DNA from: Sclerurus mexicanus
Taxonomy: Eukaryota; Chordata; Aves; Passeriformes; Furnariidae
Direction of reading: 5' to 3'
Assembly: GCA_013396755.1 (NCBI GenBank)
Contig: VWZF01005202.1
Coordinates: 258,614 to 322,613, forward strand
Length of the DNA: 64,000 bases
Shown here: positions 48,301-61,400 of the stretch, piece by piece
How positions within the stretch are numbered: the first letter of the stretch is position 1
How the letters are laid out: each line of letters opens with the position of its first letter
Notes under the pieces: model-generated
What the model was told of the DNA's origin: nothing
The model's database searches: none
What the model saw: only the letters and a program-made list of their open reading frames with translations
Made by a program: the position numbers and the translations under genes

Positions 48301-51300
48301 GTGTTCTGATGCCAGCCTACTGCCAAAGGAATTCACTGATAGGGAAGGGCAAGGTCTGTTTGCAATGCAGTCCTCCCCTGGGAGATGCATTTCACGGCTT
48401 CCAGCCAAAGCCTCCAAAACGCCTCCAGGATAGCAGTTGGGCTGGAGCTGCCCCATCACGCCCTTCCACTGCAGCCACATTTGCCTATTTTTGCAGCTGG
48501 CATCACCAAAGCCTGCAGAAACTTGCAGTAAGCACAATCCCTTCCAGACTGACTTTTCAGTCTCTTCAGCTAATAAATACTGAGAGCAGTGCATAGACTG
48601 GCAACAACTGTAAACAGAGTCTACATAGCAGACTCTGAACCTCCCTCAGCCTTTCTTTTTCATAACAATTTCTGCGGGACTGTTACCATCATGGCCCTCT
48701 AAAGAAAACTGCCCATGACACCAGCTTGTAAAAACATCATTTCACCTAGCACTGACCCAACAAAATCCTTTTTCCTCAGTGATTCTAATCCCCATGATAA
48801 CAGCGTTGCACACAGACTATCATGATGAAGAAAACTATACTGGTTAGTCCAATGACTAACCAGTGATTTCTTCCTTTGCTGCTCCAGCAGCACCAAGAAC
48901 AGGCTCAGGAGTTTAAATCCTGATGCTACATACATGCTCACTGTAGCACTATAGCCAATCCTATGGTTTCCAAAACAAAAGAATAAGTCTCTGCAGCCCA
49001 CAACTACTGTTGATGTACATCCTTCAAACAGTACACCATGTACTACCTAAATGAAAAATACTTTCAACAGTGAGTGAGGAAGACTATGGTTTTAGTAATG
49101 TCTCCATTTGCAACTAAAAATTCAGATAATAGAAAACAAAATCAGAAAGAAAGCAGTCAAGGATTATATAGAATATTGCATATATATGTGCACCTTGTAC
49201 AAACAATTTTTGGAACACATTGAGCCAAAAGATCAGCAATGCTCAGGAATTCAATGATCCCTTCCAACCGAGTACTGCAGAGGGCTTCACAAACCAGAAG
49301 TCCCGCAGAGGAAAGTAAGCACTACCTATTTTCACATAAATTGCTCCAAACCAAGCCTTAAGAGTGAATTATGGGTGTGAAGTTCAAAAAAAATCTATGT
49401 GTTCAAGCAAATGTACAATCTGTATGTGCAATTACCATGACTCTGTGTGACAAGTAAATATATACATACGAGAACAGTAATTACTTATATAACTTGCTTT
49501 TGCAGGCCTGTGATGACACTGGCTTTGTAAGCTACTGTTGTACCTCTGCTTGCAAGTGAGATGCATGATGGAAGACTACTCTCTGGAAATGTCACTCGAG
49601 CTCAGAGGGATTGGCTTTGTTGTGATGCCAACCTGATGTAAAACTTGAGTTGTGCCCCTAACCTGATTCTTATTCAAAGAGAAAAGATCTTAGGACTACA
49701 GAAGTGGTTCTGTAAGCCTGAGCAGATGGCCCATGGGGAAGAGGTAGCTTGATATTGTTGTGGATAACAGCATCTAGTGATGCAGTGAGGAAGCAAAAGT
49801 TTGTATTTCAGTAACCTCTGTAAATGGTAAGCCCAACAGAGACTGGTCTAGTCTATAAAATGCATTAGAATCCAGAGGCTCAGGGGGAAAAGGCAGAGAC
49901 AGTTAAAATCCGCATCTCTACACCATTTTCCCCTGCGAAACATGGTTCCCTCCTCAATAATGCCTGCTGAGAACAGTCCCTCTCCCACACCATCCTGCTA
50001 CAGGTGTCATCTGGGACTGCACTAGTTGGCTCGGACCAAAATCATGTCACAGAATGTCCATTAGACAATATGGACAACCATAAGATACAAGTCCTGGCTC
50101 TGATTAATTTATCCATGCAGACAAAGCAGTGGTGAAGCAAAGTGGAAGTGCAGTCTTTCAAACGCATTGCTGCAGTTAAAATACAAACATCAGAAACAGG
50201 GCAGTCCAGCAGGACCAAACAGTAAGATTCCAAAGTTTAGTCCCGTAGCCACAACATGACCATGCTAGTGCCACAAGAAAGTGGGAAGTACAAATAAGTT
50301 CTATACACAAAGTCACACTTTTCTCTGAAAATAAAGAGGAAAGATGAGTGCTACAATAGATATCAGGGCACTGGCAAAGGCAAAGTGTGAAATGGATCCT
50401 TTCCAGCATTCAGTTTAGGAAGACAAACATTGTTTCACAAATTCACTATAGCCCTGCTTATTTTCCAAACTTCTTAACTCATGCCAAAGGGCCAGGACTT
50501 TCTGAACATCCTGTTCTGCTTCCTCCACTGCTAGTCTTAGTTGTTAGCACTAAATGCCTTTATTTCAGAGTCACATTTTCTATTATTTTATTCCAAACTC
50601 CTCCCTCTGTAGTTTTTGTACTTTACCTCTGGGTAAGAGTGAAGACACGCAGATTAATGAGAAGTCTGAACAGCACATTAAGTTATACTTATTTTAAGAG
50701 CCCTTCTCAGTAAGCATTCCAAGGCACTGCATAAAAACAAAACTACACCAATTGCACTTAAAACTAACAAAAAGCTTGCAGACGCTGGCATGCCTTGAAG
50801 CATAAAGACTGATGGTTAAATGGTGAGGTTCCCATGTAACTACTTCATCTTGCCCTGCCATTTTGAAGCAGAAATGGTTAAAGCAACGTATAGATAACCA
50901 GCTAGTCTCTGTGGAGATTTATTTCCCTTTCTTGAGATAATTCAGGAGAAAAGAACTATGTGATGCACTGCAGCCAAGAAGTAGTGTTGGAAGATAGCTA
51001 TGGCCTGCAAACCTTAACAAACAGTAGTGTGGCTTACACTACATTCAACCCTATTAAAAAATGATGTATTTATTAACACACATACACAAAAGAGGAAAAA
51101 TATGTAACACACAAATTAAAATCAGACTGGAGACTGCAGTTTCAACACAGAAGTCAAGCTTAGGCCTGAGAGGCAACAAAACTTAAACCTGTTCCCAGGT
51201 GTGTGCTTTGTGTGCAGCTGAGGTGACCACCAGCAAATGCACATTCTAAAAATTGTGGAATTAAAAAAACCCCCGACAATTAAAAATTGAATTGTTATAG

Positions 51301-52209
51301 CTGCCAATATAGTGACATTTTTGAAGAGTATTGACTTTAGAAAGTTAGCTAAAACTAGAGCTACAAACTTATGAGTGGGACAGAATAACATCAATGTAAG
51401 AACAGGAGGTCCTCAACAATGCTGGAATCAGATTTTGAAACCAACTCAGGAATATGTAGGTGAAATCAACCAAACAGACAAAGCTGATGCATCAGTGAAG
51501 AAGGTCTGGACAGACACGGCTTCAGGCTCACACTGTTCAAATGAGGAACACTTTCCTTACTATTCAGCTTAGAAATCACTTGGATTCCACAGTGGCCATC
51601 TAATGGCCACCAGGAAAGCAGTGGAACTATTTTAAGTAAGGATCACTAAAAATAAAATGGGAGATGCAATGAAAGGAAAAAGAAAGTGGTCAGTGATAAA
51701 TACAGTATAAAGATTTTTCTATTTATACTTTTAAGGCTATTTATACTTGAAAGCTTTCCTTTTGAGACACTGACAGATGGGCTTCCACAGTCATCAGTCT
51801 GGTATTCATTCAACTACACATTATTTATAGAAGCATGTAAAGGCCAACAGAAATAAAAAAGACAAATTAATTTCTGTCACAATTTGGGGTTATGATTATC
51901 ACTTCACATTCAAGTTCAGCCACACATAAACAAAACATTTCCCAATATTACACTGATAGGCATTTTGAACGCTCTCCATGAAATCCTGCTCCAGCAACAG
52001 GGTACACCATGAAAAAACTAGTGCAATAGTTTGACACAGTCTGACACAACTTAATGTTGTCTGGAGATAAGCTCTTTCAGGTGAACTTGCTGTGTGGGCT
52101 TGATTTCCCAAATAGCTGAACCAGGAAACTAGCACATCTGTGATGGTAGGGCCATGGAGAACCTATACAACATCAACTCACATCAGAGCAAATCTGAAGG
52201 ACAGAACTG
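45393..52209. other. Unique non-coding stretch
   Basis: I see no gene. A small hairpin at 48827-48873 is listed separately. At 49243-49260 the text TCAATGATCCCTTCCAACC resembles part of a CR1 3' UTR, but flanking sequence does not continue the match. Open frames of 60-108 codons are random in composition. Confidence 0.6.
48827..48873. repeat. Short hairpin with 10-bp perfect inner stem
   Basis: ACTGGTTAGT (48839-48848) and ACTAACCAGT (48855-48864) pair perfectly around a CCAATG loop. After a small internal loop an outer GAAGAAA/TTTCTTC stem adds seven pairs. The whole is about 47 nucleotides, shorter than a typical pre-miRNA (about 60-80). It may be a cruciform-prone sequence or a fragment of a small inverted-repeat element. 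Confidence 0.6.
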
Positions 52210-52558
52210 GAGAGGACACCAGGGACACCTTAAAGCACCTTCCAGTACTTAAAGGGGGCCTAAGAGAGCTGGAGAGGGACTTTCTATAAGGACATGCAGT
52301 GACAGGACAAGGGGTGATGTCTTTAAACTGAAAGAGGATACATTTACATTAAGAAGAAATTCTTTACTGTGAAGGTGGTGAGGCACTGGAACGGGTTGCC
52401 CAGAGAGGTGGAAGCTCCATACCTGGAAATGTTCAAGGCCAGGTTGGATAGTGTTCTGAGCAACCTGTCTAGTGAAAGGTGACTCTGCCCATGACAGGGG
52501 GGTTGGAATCAGACGATCTTTAAATTCCTCCCAAACCAAACCCTTCTATGATTCTGTA
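52210..52558 (+). mobile_element. CR1 LINE, 5'-truncated 3' end
   Basis: The fragment begins near the CR1 stretch AGCACCTTCCAGTACTTAAA (52234-52253). It continues through an intact ORF2 C-terminal frame reading FTVKVVRHWNGLPREVE (52363-52413) and then APYLEMFKARLDSVLSNL, to a TGA at 52480-52482. The 3' UTR follows with CCATGACAGGGGGGTTGGAA, and the end is a TTCTATGATTCTG tail. All parts are collinear with avian CR1. The copy is 5' truncated and cannot move. It differs from the 35.4-kb fragment in ORF2-tail and UTR sequence, so the two belong to different CR1 subfamilies. Confidence 0.95.
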
Positions 52559-54299
52559 AGTGAAGAGGAAAGGATCCATGAGTGTGGGATGAGTGCTGAA
52601 AGACTGATATGCTGGAGGAGAACTGCCAAAATACCCTGCACAGTCCTTTTCAAAAATGTCGCATTCAGCTTTTCAGAAGCTAAGGCATTTGAAAGGAAAG
52701 TGTAACTCCTCTTGCTCATCTCTAAAGTTCTTCACAAAACATTGACAGTGCATCTGGTTATGAACAGGTCACATTCATGAACCCATTTAGAAAATGTGAG
52801 CTAAAGATGCATGCTGCTTCTAGAAACCTGCATGATTTAACTTTAGTTTCAGATCAATTGAGTGCTCTCTGCTAAAATTAAAATCTGCTATTAACTTTGT
52901 TCAAGTGTCGACGCTGTTAAAGCTTAATTAGCTACCTTTCCCCTCTACCAGTCCCTTCCCTGATGTATTTATTAAGGAACTATCTTATCGTGCCTCTGGT
53001 TTTACTTTACGAGCCTGTTCTGCTAAGATAAAGGCTCTCAGAAACACTTTTCCTGTGCCGGTTCCAGTTTGAATCATTCCTGAATTCAAAATCCAGAACA
53101 ACACAAAATGAAATTTGATTTTGTACATCTTTCTACACTGATCATAAAATTTCCATGTCTCCATCACCTTCACGTTACACCTAATCCATACTAGATCCAT
53201 ATTTGTCTTATATTAGGTCTAGATATTTGCCTTGTTTTGATACAAGTTTCAAGAACTTCTTAAAATATTTTTTCTACTTTCAAATGTTTGGGCTTTTTAG
53301 TCCAGACAACTTAACTACCTACCAACCTCACGACCTTACTTCCTTAATTTCACAGCCTCTTCTTCTGTGAGGAGTGTTATTTATTGACCTATGTTTGCTT
53401 ATGCTTGCATTACATTTAATGGAAATAACTAAATGCAAGCTTCATACAAACTTAGTTTGTATAACCAACTGTCCTATAATGTCACCATGCTACATGAAAA
53501 AAAATTTGAGAGCACATCAACATCTTAGTTCAGCAACATTTTTAAGAAGAAAATCATATTCACTGCCTGTCACAGCTTGCACCAGACCATCAATGTCCTA
53601 AGTTTCCACGGGATTGCATCTACCGAGCCATTTACAGATGTATTTCTACAAGCAAAATAAACACATCCAAGAATGTTGAGGCCAGCTGGCACAGAAAGGT
53701 GCCATGTTAGTAAAGTCTATCACCCACCTAAAACAGAGAGGTTGCTTTCAAATTGCCCACTGGGAACAATTCCAAGATAATTTTCAAACTTTACCTGGGA
53801 ATAGTTCAGGTGAGTTCCTGTAAGTATAAACTAAAACTAGGCCAGTGACAGTCAACAGTAGATATATTTGATTTCAAGGGCCTGGGAGTGCTTCTAGGCT
53901 CCATTTCAGACATGCCCATTGCGTGAAGACCTATTCATACCTGCATGACCTTGAGTTCTTCACGACTCTTTGTACATCTTCATTAGCTTGTCATTCTGTC
54001 ACTTTCCTTCTCAGAGACCACACCAGCCACAGTTTTTAGGAGACTTTTGTCTGGCTGGACATATTAGTCTTTAGTTTGTTCCAAAGAGGATGCTGAGATC
54101 TTTGTCTCAAGTTCCTTCTCCAGGATCTTTTTAGCTTTATGTTCACACAGTATTTCTTCGGCCCTGGAAAACAAAACACTGCTCTTCCTCCAGATAGACT
54201 CTGCTGACAGATGTGTCTTTCTACCTAAAGAAAATGGATTTTCAGAAATACACATCTGTGTCTTCCTCATACCGCTAGGAAACCCAGATCTTCATGGGT
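52559..54299. other. Non-coding stretch
   Basis: No gene is recognised. A non-repetitive block at about 52800-52995 containing a TTAATTA homeodomain core (52924-52930), a nearby CAAGTGTCGAC and a TGATGTATTTATTAAG stretch looks like possible conserved regulatory DNA. Conservation cannot be judged from a single sequence. Confidence 0.55.
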
Positions 54300-54870
54300 T
54301 TGGTTTTTTTTTTCCCCCGATGCTGCCCAGCTATCTTGTATTTTCTCTTCTCAGTTCTTCAATTACATCTTTATTCTTCCTCAGCCTAAAATCTCTACCT
54401 TTCCTCATCTTATCCTCTTTTTTTTTTTGGTGCCACTCTTCTTTGGTGTCATCTCTTTCTTACTTTTTTCTCCCAAGTCCTCCATCATAACAAATCAGTC
54501 GTTCACTTGATTTCTCCACCACCCATTAGTTGCCAGCCTCTACACTATGATTATAACCACATGCATCTGTGGTCAGCTCCCTCAAAGACCTCTCCCTTCC
54601 AACTACTATTTTTAAAAACAGCTGTGCATTCAGATTACCTCAACTGCCTCTTCTATTCCCTCATGTCTTTAGCTCCCTGCCTCTAGCTGCATCTAAACTA
54701 CTTGGATATTCTCTCTCCTGACTTCTGTCAGGTGACATTTCTATATAAAAATAGATCCTATCAGGTAACATTGAAGAAAGTAGATCTCCTTCTGTTCCTG
54801 CATCCAGTCTTGGTGTCTTCTCCGCTATGCTTCATTCAGTGCTGCATCATTGCACATCCTTCCTTGTCTC
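54300..54870. other. Pyrimidine-rich, strand-asymmetric block
   Basis: For roughly 570 bases the plus strand is dominated by C and T (TTCCTCATC, CTCTTTT, TCTCCACC, CCTCTCCC and similar), unlike the balanced AT-rich flanks. No purine-rich counterpart follows. Such asymmetry can mark an old antisense retrotransposon segment or a transcribed region. I could not match it to a repeat family. Frames through it are not protein-like. Confidence 0.45.
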
Positions 54871-57800
54871 TGCCTTCAAGGAAAAATAAATAGCCCAGAC
54901 AAAACGCATTCAGACTCTAAATTTTCATTAAATGTTGACTTCCTCTGGCCACTGACTTTTTAGATTTTTGGCTACATCTGAAAGTCAGTTATCTGCCCAG
55001 CCTAAACTAAGCTCTCTTAGGTGAAAAGTTATTTGTGATCAAAGGCAGAAAAACTCCTTCATCTCCTTCAGCTATAATTCTAATCCACTGAAAACTGCAA
55101 ACTGCTCTTGCAAACACCAGAAAAAGAAAAAAAAGAAAGACTAATTACAATGTAGAGCAGGAATTCTTGAACATGAAGCTTTACTACAACTTAAAGAAAA
55201 ATAGATGCCTGCGTAAGTAGAAGGAAATGAAAGAAGTAGTGGGACGAATTACATGTCAGAGATCATATATCCAGTTTGATTAATCTAAGAGAAGAGGCTA
55301 GGTACTAACAGATGACTCCTCATGCTTGTGAAATAGGAAAAATAAGTTAACATGAATCAAAGATACAGAACATAATTACTGGAGTTTTCTTCAAAATTGG
55401 AAATGATTGCAGAAGCACGTGGCTAAAAAGAAAATATAGTTCAATGACTTAACAAAGATATCTTTTTGCAACTCAAAATACAGACTCTAACCCTTGATTA
55501 TTCCCATCAAAGCATGAAATCATATCAAGGAGTTGTATTACACAAACTAAAATGCACTTGATTGGTTTTTTCCCTCTAAACAACAGAGATTTTACAGGAC
55601 AAATAATAAGGACAGAGCTTCAAAATACATGTGGATGTGTAGGAACAGAGTACAAAGCAGAGTGTCATTTCAAGTCTTTTATCATATAATAAAAATAGCA
55701 CTTTGTTTTGAGAATTGGGGGCTTCTCGGTCTCACCTTCAGTGCAAGGCTTTTCTGCATACCCAGGCATGCAAGAAAGGACAGGCAGTGAACAGCAGGAA
55801 AGCCTTGTGCCCCTAATGCTTTGGTTTATCTCCAGAACTTAAAGTCCAGCAATGTTTCTAAATAAATAAGGCACACTGAGAACACAAACAGAAAGAGTAT
55901 GCCAATTTCTTTCATGTAAACAAGCAATAAGGCATCAAATTTAGTTGTCAATAACGGGGAGGATTTTCTAAGATGCAAATGGACAGTAAGCGCAGAGTTC
56001 AAAAGGTATTCAGGGGTGGCCTAAATGATCTAATTTCGGCTGTAAAACTACAGTTCCTGAAAGCTATGAAGACTCCCTCACTGTCGTTAAAGATTTTGGA
56101 ACATGTAGCCACTATAAACACTATACTAATTATAATTAATTACATTAATTTTCACTTATAATTTCCGCAGAGATTCTCCTAAAATGAAGCAAGCCAAGAA
56201 TATAACCAAAGAGGCATTTCCCCTGCTAGGGCACTGAAGCATGCTGTGGTACCTGGCCCCCTGATCTTGGATCTTGCAAAAAACCTATTAACACCTTTTT
56301 GCCAGATCACATTTATCTGTGGCCTCTGTTACAGAGTACAATGCAGAGTCTCACCCATAAACCCTGGCAAAACAAAAACCAAAAATATTTTAGCTGGATT
56401 TAAATGAGAGTAATTTTTTCCATTAACAATGTAGGCAAAGGTGCAGTCTCTGCCTCTGACCAGTGCTGCCATAAATATTTTTAGAAAGATAGAGTAAAAC
56501 AAAGAATATACATCAAAGTCTACAACATTAATTCCATAGTTGACATAAAATATATAGAGCTGAAACAAAGTGCAACTCTTTCACAGTTCCTTCTAAAACT
56601 TCTAAATCTTCCTCTGAATTCTATGTTGCTTTGACTTGTTTTGAAGACTAATCCTTTGCCAGAGGTGCTGTATAATTGTTTATGTCTCATCTAACCTGAA
56701 GTGGAAGATGAAATTCAACCAATAAATATGCAAATATCTCCTAGTGATTTGTACTTGCAAAATATAATCCAAATGTTTATTGAGATCCTATTTAACAATT
56801 TTCCAATGGACACATTTCTAGCAATGGATTAAATACCAATATGATCAGATTTCCTGAAAACCAATCGTAAAGGGCTAGGAAACCCATGTAAATAAATTTC
56901 TGAACAAGATTCCTAAGATAAATCTTTTTGTTATGAAAAATATTGGAAGAAGTATGCTTAACACAGAAATGTGACTGACTGGTTCAGTATTCAACTACTT
57001 GCTGCACATTTACATCAAGGAAAAGTGTTTTTCCCACCAGTGGAAGAATTTAATTACATGGGATATGGGGAAAAGAAAAAAAAAATCTATTCTGAACCAG
57101 CTCTTTCACTGTTTTAGTCGAAGTGGATGTCTTAGAATATGTCAGCTGGACAAGCCGAAAATACAAAAATAAAAGATGATTAAAGATAGTGTATCTTCAC
57201 CTAGCAATTGGTAACTATATGTTTCAGCCAGAGAAAACACTGGGAAAGCTACTGGAGGAGTTTTCCTTTGGCTCAGGGAACGGAGGAGCAAGAGTTCTCC
57301 TAAGGCATTACTTACAAAGCCAAAAGCTGTTAAATTCTGCGGCGGCTAAAGCAAGTTATAACACAGTCAGCTCCAGACTCTGTGGACAGAGCCAAGCTGC
57401 AGTATAATAACATTTAGGGGAAAAAAGAGAGCAAGCAGAGAAAACATACCTTATGGTTTTATCCCAAGCCTGAACCAGATTCGTGGAGCTGTCTCAAGCA
57501 AGGCAGAATACAGAGGTAGAAAAGGCTTTGTGCTTGAAGAATGCTCACCTAAAGAAGCACAGGTTCTATAGTGGTATTTTCTAATGTTTATTCAACCAGG
57601 TTTTTAATTCCCAAACAATATAGACACTTTCTTTAGAAAATTATGCCACTTGCTGTCACCGAGGAAGACTTCTCCAGTGCAATAAATCACATTTTTCCTG
57701 TCATGCATTCTTTCTCAATTAATCAAACTTTTTCTCTATGTGACTTTACCCTCTCAAGCATTTTGATGAAACCATTCTTACAGAACTGCTTTCTCCACGC

Positions 57801-58209
57801 CTCCTTCCTACACATAACCTCTCTCTTCATCTGTCCTTGCACATTTCTCCATGTCCATGGTTCATTTTCCTTTATTTTCTCAGAATTTCAGTTAAACCAC
57901 ATAAAATGGTGCATAAAGACTAGAGGGAAGTTTAAAAAGCCACTGAAGTGAAAAAAACAGGCTGGAATTGTGAATTAAGGACTGTTTTTTGGTCAGCTGT
58001 GCAGTTCTAGCTGATTGCATAAGCATGAGTGTAAAATCATACTGCAGCTTCAAATAACTCCTATTTGTGTAATTTCCACTTCATTTAAGAATTAGTTGGA
58101 GTAAACTGTACTGGCAATCTATGGAAGACAGAAAAAGTTAACAGGATCTAAAAGGTTTTATACAATGACTGCAATATTATGCCAATCAGAACCAAGATTT
58201 AGGAACCCA
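54871..58209. other. Unique non-coding stretch
   Basis: No gene is recognised. A second, smaller pyrimidine-rich patch lies at about 57740-57890. The rest is AT-rich with short homopolymers, and open frames are random in composition. Confidence 0.6.
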
Positions 58210-58422
58210 GTTAGGACTCTTTGCTGTGAGGGTGGTGAAGAACTGGAATAGGTTTCCCAGAGAAGCTGTAGATGCCTGATCCCTAGGAGTGTTCAGGCCA
58301 CACTGGATGTAGCTTTGAGCAAGCTGGCCTAGTGGAAGGTGTCCTTGCCCATGGTGAGGGGAGTTGGAACTAGATGATCTTCAAGGTCCCTTCCAACCCA
58401 AGCAATTCTATGATCCTATAAG
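58210..58422 (+). mobile_element. CR1 LINE, short 3' end fragment
   Basis: The fragment starts within the ORF2 tail (CTTTGCTGTGAGGGTGGTGA, 58217-58236; the frame reads VRVVKNWNRFPREAVDA and then hits a stop). It runs through the CR1 3' UTR (GTTGGAACTAGATGATCTTC, then AAGGTCCCTTCCAACCCAAG) to an ATTCTATGATCCTATAAG tail. It is the shortest and most 5'-truncated of the three plus-strand CR1 copies. Its UTR resembles that of the 52.2-kb copy more than the 35.4-kb copy. Confidence 0.95.
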
Positions 58423-61400
58423 AGCAAGAAATTACTTTTTTTCTCTTCTGTTACTATGTTCTGTTAATTATTTTATTTCAAGGAAGCAAGGAATAATAAA
58501 ATTGAAACATAATTATGAATGCTAGTTCTTTTTTACAGCAGTCTCATGTTTAACCTCTGCCTCTTCCCATATATGAAAGCTGCAACTATAACCAACTTTT
58601 GGAAACCCAGAAACATCAAATCCACCCATGCAGAACAGGAACACTTCAGGGTCAGCCTGCCATTTTTCCACTGAGGATAGAACTTGCTGAAAGAAGTGAG
58701 CACTCCCTGTCATTTTCACTTAGCTTTTGCTGCCCACAAAGCTGGAGCTCTTGCTATAAATCTAAGTATTTTCCAATCAGTTAGTTTTCAGAAGTGGAAT
58801 TTTGGGCTAGAAAAAGCACAATGTCCTATATCTCAAGAAAATCAGATCTGGTGAATATCTGCACTGTGGCTATTACCTGGAAATCTTGATGGGTTAGTAC
58901 TGTCATTGTATTTTAAGCTATACACTTAATTTTTTTACTACACTGTATGTCTTTGCATTTTACCACCCCACTCTGTAACTGAAAAGTAGGGGTCTCTGAA
59001 TCAGCCCCGATCAGGGGGTGAGACTAATAGTGTCTGTGGTTAGCATCTTAATATAAAGGAAGTCAGAAATGTCAAAACTTGTCATAACTGCTCAATAGTA
59101 TTCTTTCCCTGTACTACACATCTACTATAACTAAAGGACTATGACAAATTTTAACCTGACATCCTCACAGTCAGCAAAAATTCAGTACTACTTTTCCTTG
59201 GTTACAGTCAGCCATAGCAAGGAATACTTTCCCTGGTTTCTGGGTGACCTTTAGAGAAACCTGGCACCTTTCTGTGAGGCGCACGTGCACTTCAAGTCTC
59301 AGTTCAGAGCATACAATTTCCCTCCTGAAATTGTATTATTTTACCTTTACCTCTGGGGTTGGTTTGGTTTTTTTTTCTGTGATTGTTATATCAAAGAAGC
59401 GGCAATTGGTTTTTAAATTAATTTGTGAAAGGACAATGAAAGATGCTGGTGGCTAGAATGATGGGAACAAGTTTCTAATAGATCAAAAGAGAGAGAGCAG
59501 TAATGAGCAGATGTGTTCTGAAAGGTTTTCTTAAATGCAAGCATCATGACTGTTTCAAGACTGATCCATTACAGATACAGGTCTGCCATCATGGTACCAG
59601 GGAAGAGCTCTTACTGACTTTTGAGCAGAATGAGAAAACAACAGAAGGAGCCTCAGTCAGCAGTTCACATCTGAAGGAAAAATCAAGTGGACTCCATTCA
59701 GACCTTGCTCCCTCTGCAAACACAGGAGGAGCAAGAAATTTAAGTGCTTGTCTCTCATCCTCCTGTCTAATTAGGATTGTGGGAGCTACAGCTTTCACAG
59801 GAAGCCCACAAAAGAGCTCGTGTCCTCCAAGGGCCAAACTCTGCCACTGTGCTTGACAGAGCAGCTCAGATAAGAAACATTCCCTGCTCACAATATTCTT
59901 TTGTACTAAAAAGTGAAGCCCCTGAATAAAGAGTCCAGTAGATCACATAAGAGCAAGGAATTAGATACTAACCAGTAAGTGCGACTGTACAGAGTCACCA
60001 GACTGTTCCCTTCAGTCATTGAGTTGGGCTGCCATAGTTGAGGCAGCTTTGTGACTGAAAAGCAAAGCATTTCAGGCTGCATTTCGTCGGGGTTTTTTTT
60101 TNTAACTGATCTGGTTCACCATACAATTCAAATCAGTCAAACACAGATGGTGGCTTACAGTTCAGTTTTAGTTTATTATTTTGGGCTCTTTTCCTTTTTT
60201 GAGGAGAGGGACTTTTTGACTTTGAGATAAGGTGTTCTCTGTCAGGAACAAAATCAGCCATCAGTCCTGGCTGGCTGTACCTAAAATCCATTAAAGAAAT
60301 CTCTAGGATATACATGCATTTTACTTTGAACATCCTGTTACGTTGCATTTGCAGTTCAACTTGAGTAAAAAGTTACAACTTCTCTCTCTGCCTGAGGGAA
60401 CCAAAAATATTAGTGCTGATTAAATATTTATTCTGTAGCAACATGAAATCTATCATGCTACAGAAAATTATTTTCAATGAGTCTCGAGCAAGGCTGCAAC
60501 TCACAGCTTTTCTTTTTGCTAAGCTAAACATTCAAAAAAAATACAGCTGGGCCAAGAAAATTCTGTTTTGCTTTGGCAAAGCATCAGACAGCACTTTCTG
60601 GTTTGCCAACATAGGCAGAATCTTATCTAACTGTGGGATGTGCTTGGATTTACTACCTATTAGCGAAACTATTAAGAAGCACTGAAAGGTTCCAGCCCCT
60701 TCTACGTATTCTCAGTCAAATCTCATTAGCTTGCATGCTCTCAGTTTGCTCACAAAAATACAGCAGTCTTTTTCCAGCTCTCAGGGAAAAATTAATAGGA
60801 GAGTACTAAGTCTCAGGTTACAAGGACTTCATTACTTTTACAAGCTATGCTAAATAATTAAACTCTGCTTGTCAAATAACTGATTAGAGAACATTTTGTT
60901 CTGTGGTGCATGTTTCTACTGTCTATTTACCTCAGCTGAAAATCATTCACAGAGTCTCCTGCACGACACTGCAAACAAATGAGACCCTAAACTTGGAGGG
61001 GAGAAGAGATGTGGGACTCAGAGGACAAGTGTATATAGGATGTGATTAAAGAAAGAGAACCGGATTAAAGGCACAGATCGGGAAATGAAAACAACACAAC
61101 CAAAGCTTGCTCTGCAGATGCTGCTGAATGAGAATGACCTAGAAGCAAACCTAGCTAACACCATCTAGATCTCTAGCAGCTTCTAGACAGGCTTTGGCCT
61201 GTTAAAATCAGCAGACCGACAGAGCATGGATCCATGTTGCCTAGAGAGACTAGGCGAATAAAATTCAACCAACACTGACTTTCCCAACCTTTAAATTTAC
61301 CTTCTTATCCATATTTTCACAGTAATATATTAGTGAGGGTGGGGGGCAGGGTAGGGAGAGGCTTTGCCAGATGTTAGTAGCAGGGTACAGCCATCTGAAG

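Noticed and set aside
49243..49260. CR1-like 3' UTR words (ATGATCCCTTCCAACC)
   Set aside because: Only about 18 bases match and the flanks do not continue the CR1 sequence, so chance or an unresolvable relic.
60102..60102. Ambiguous base N as a sign of an assembly gap
   Set aside because: A single N after a T run is most likely a base-calling ambiguity; sequence continues normally on both sides.
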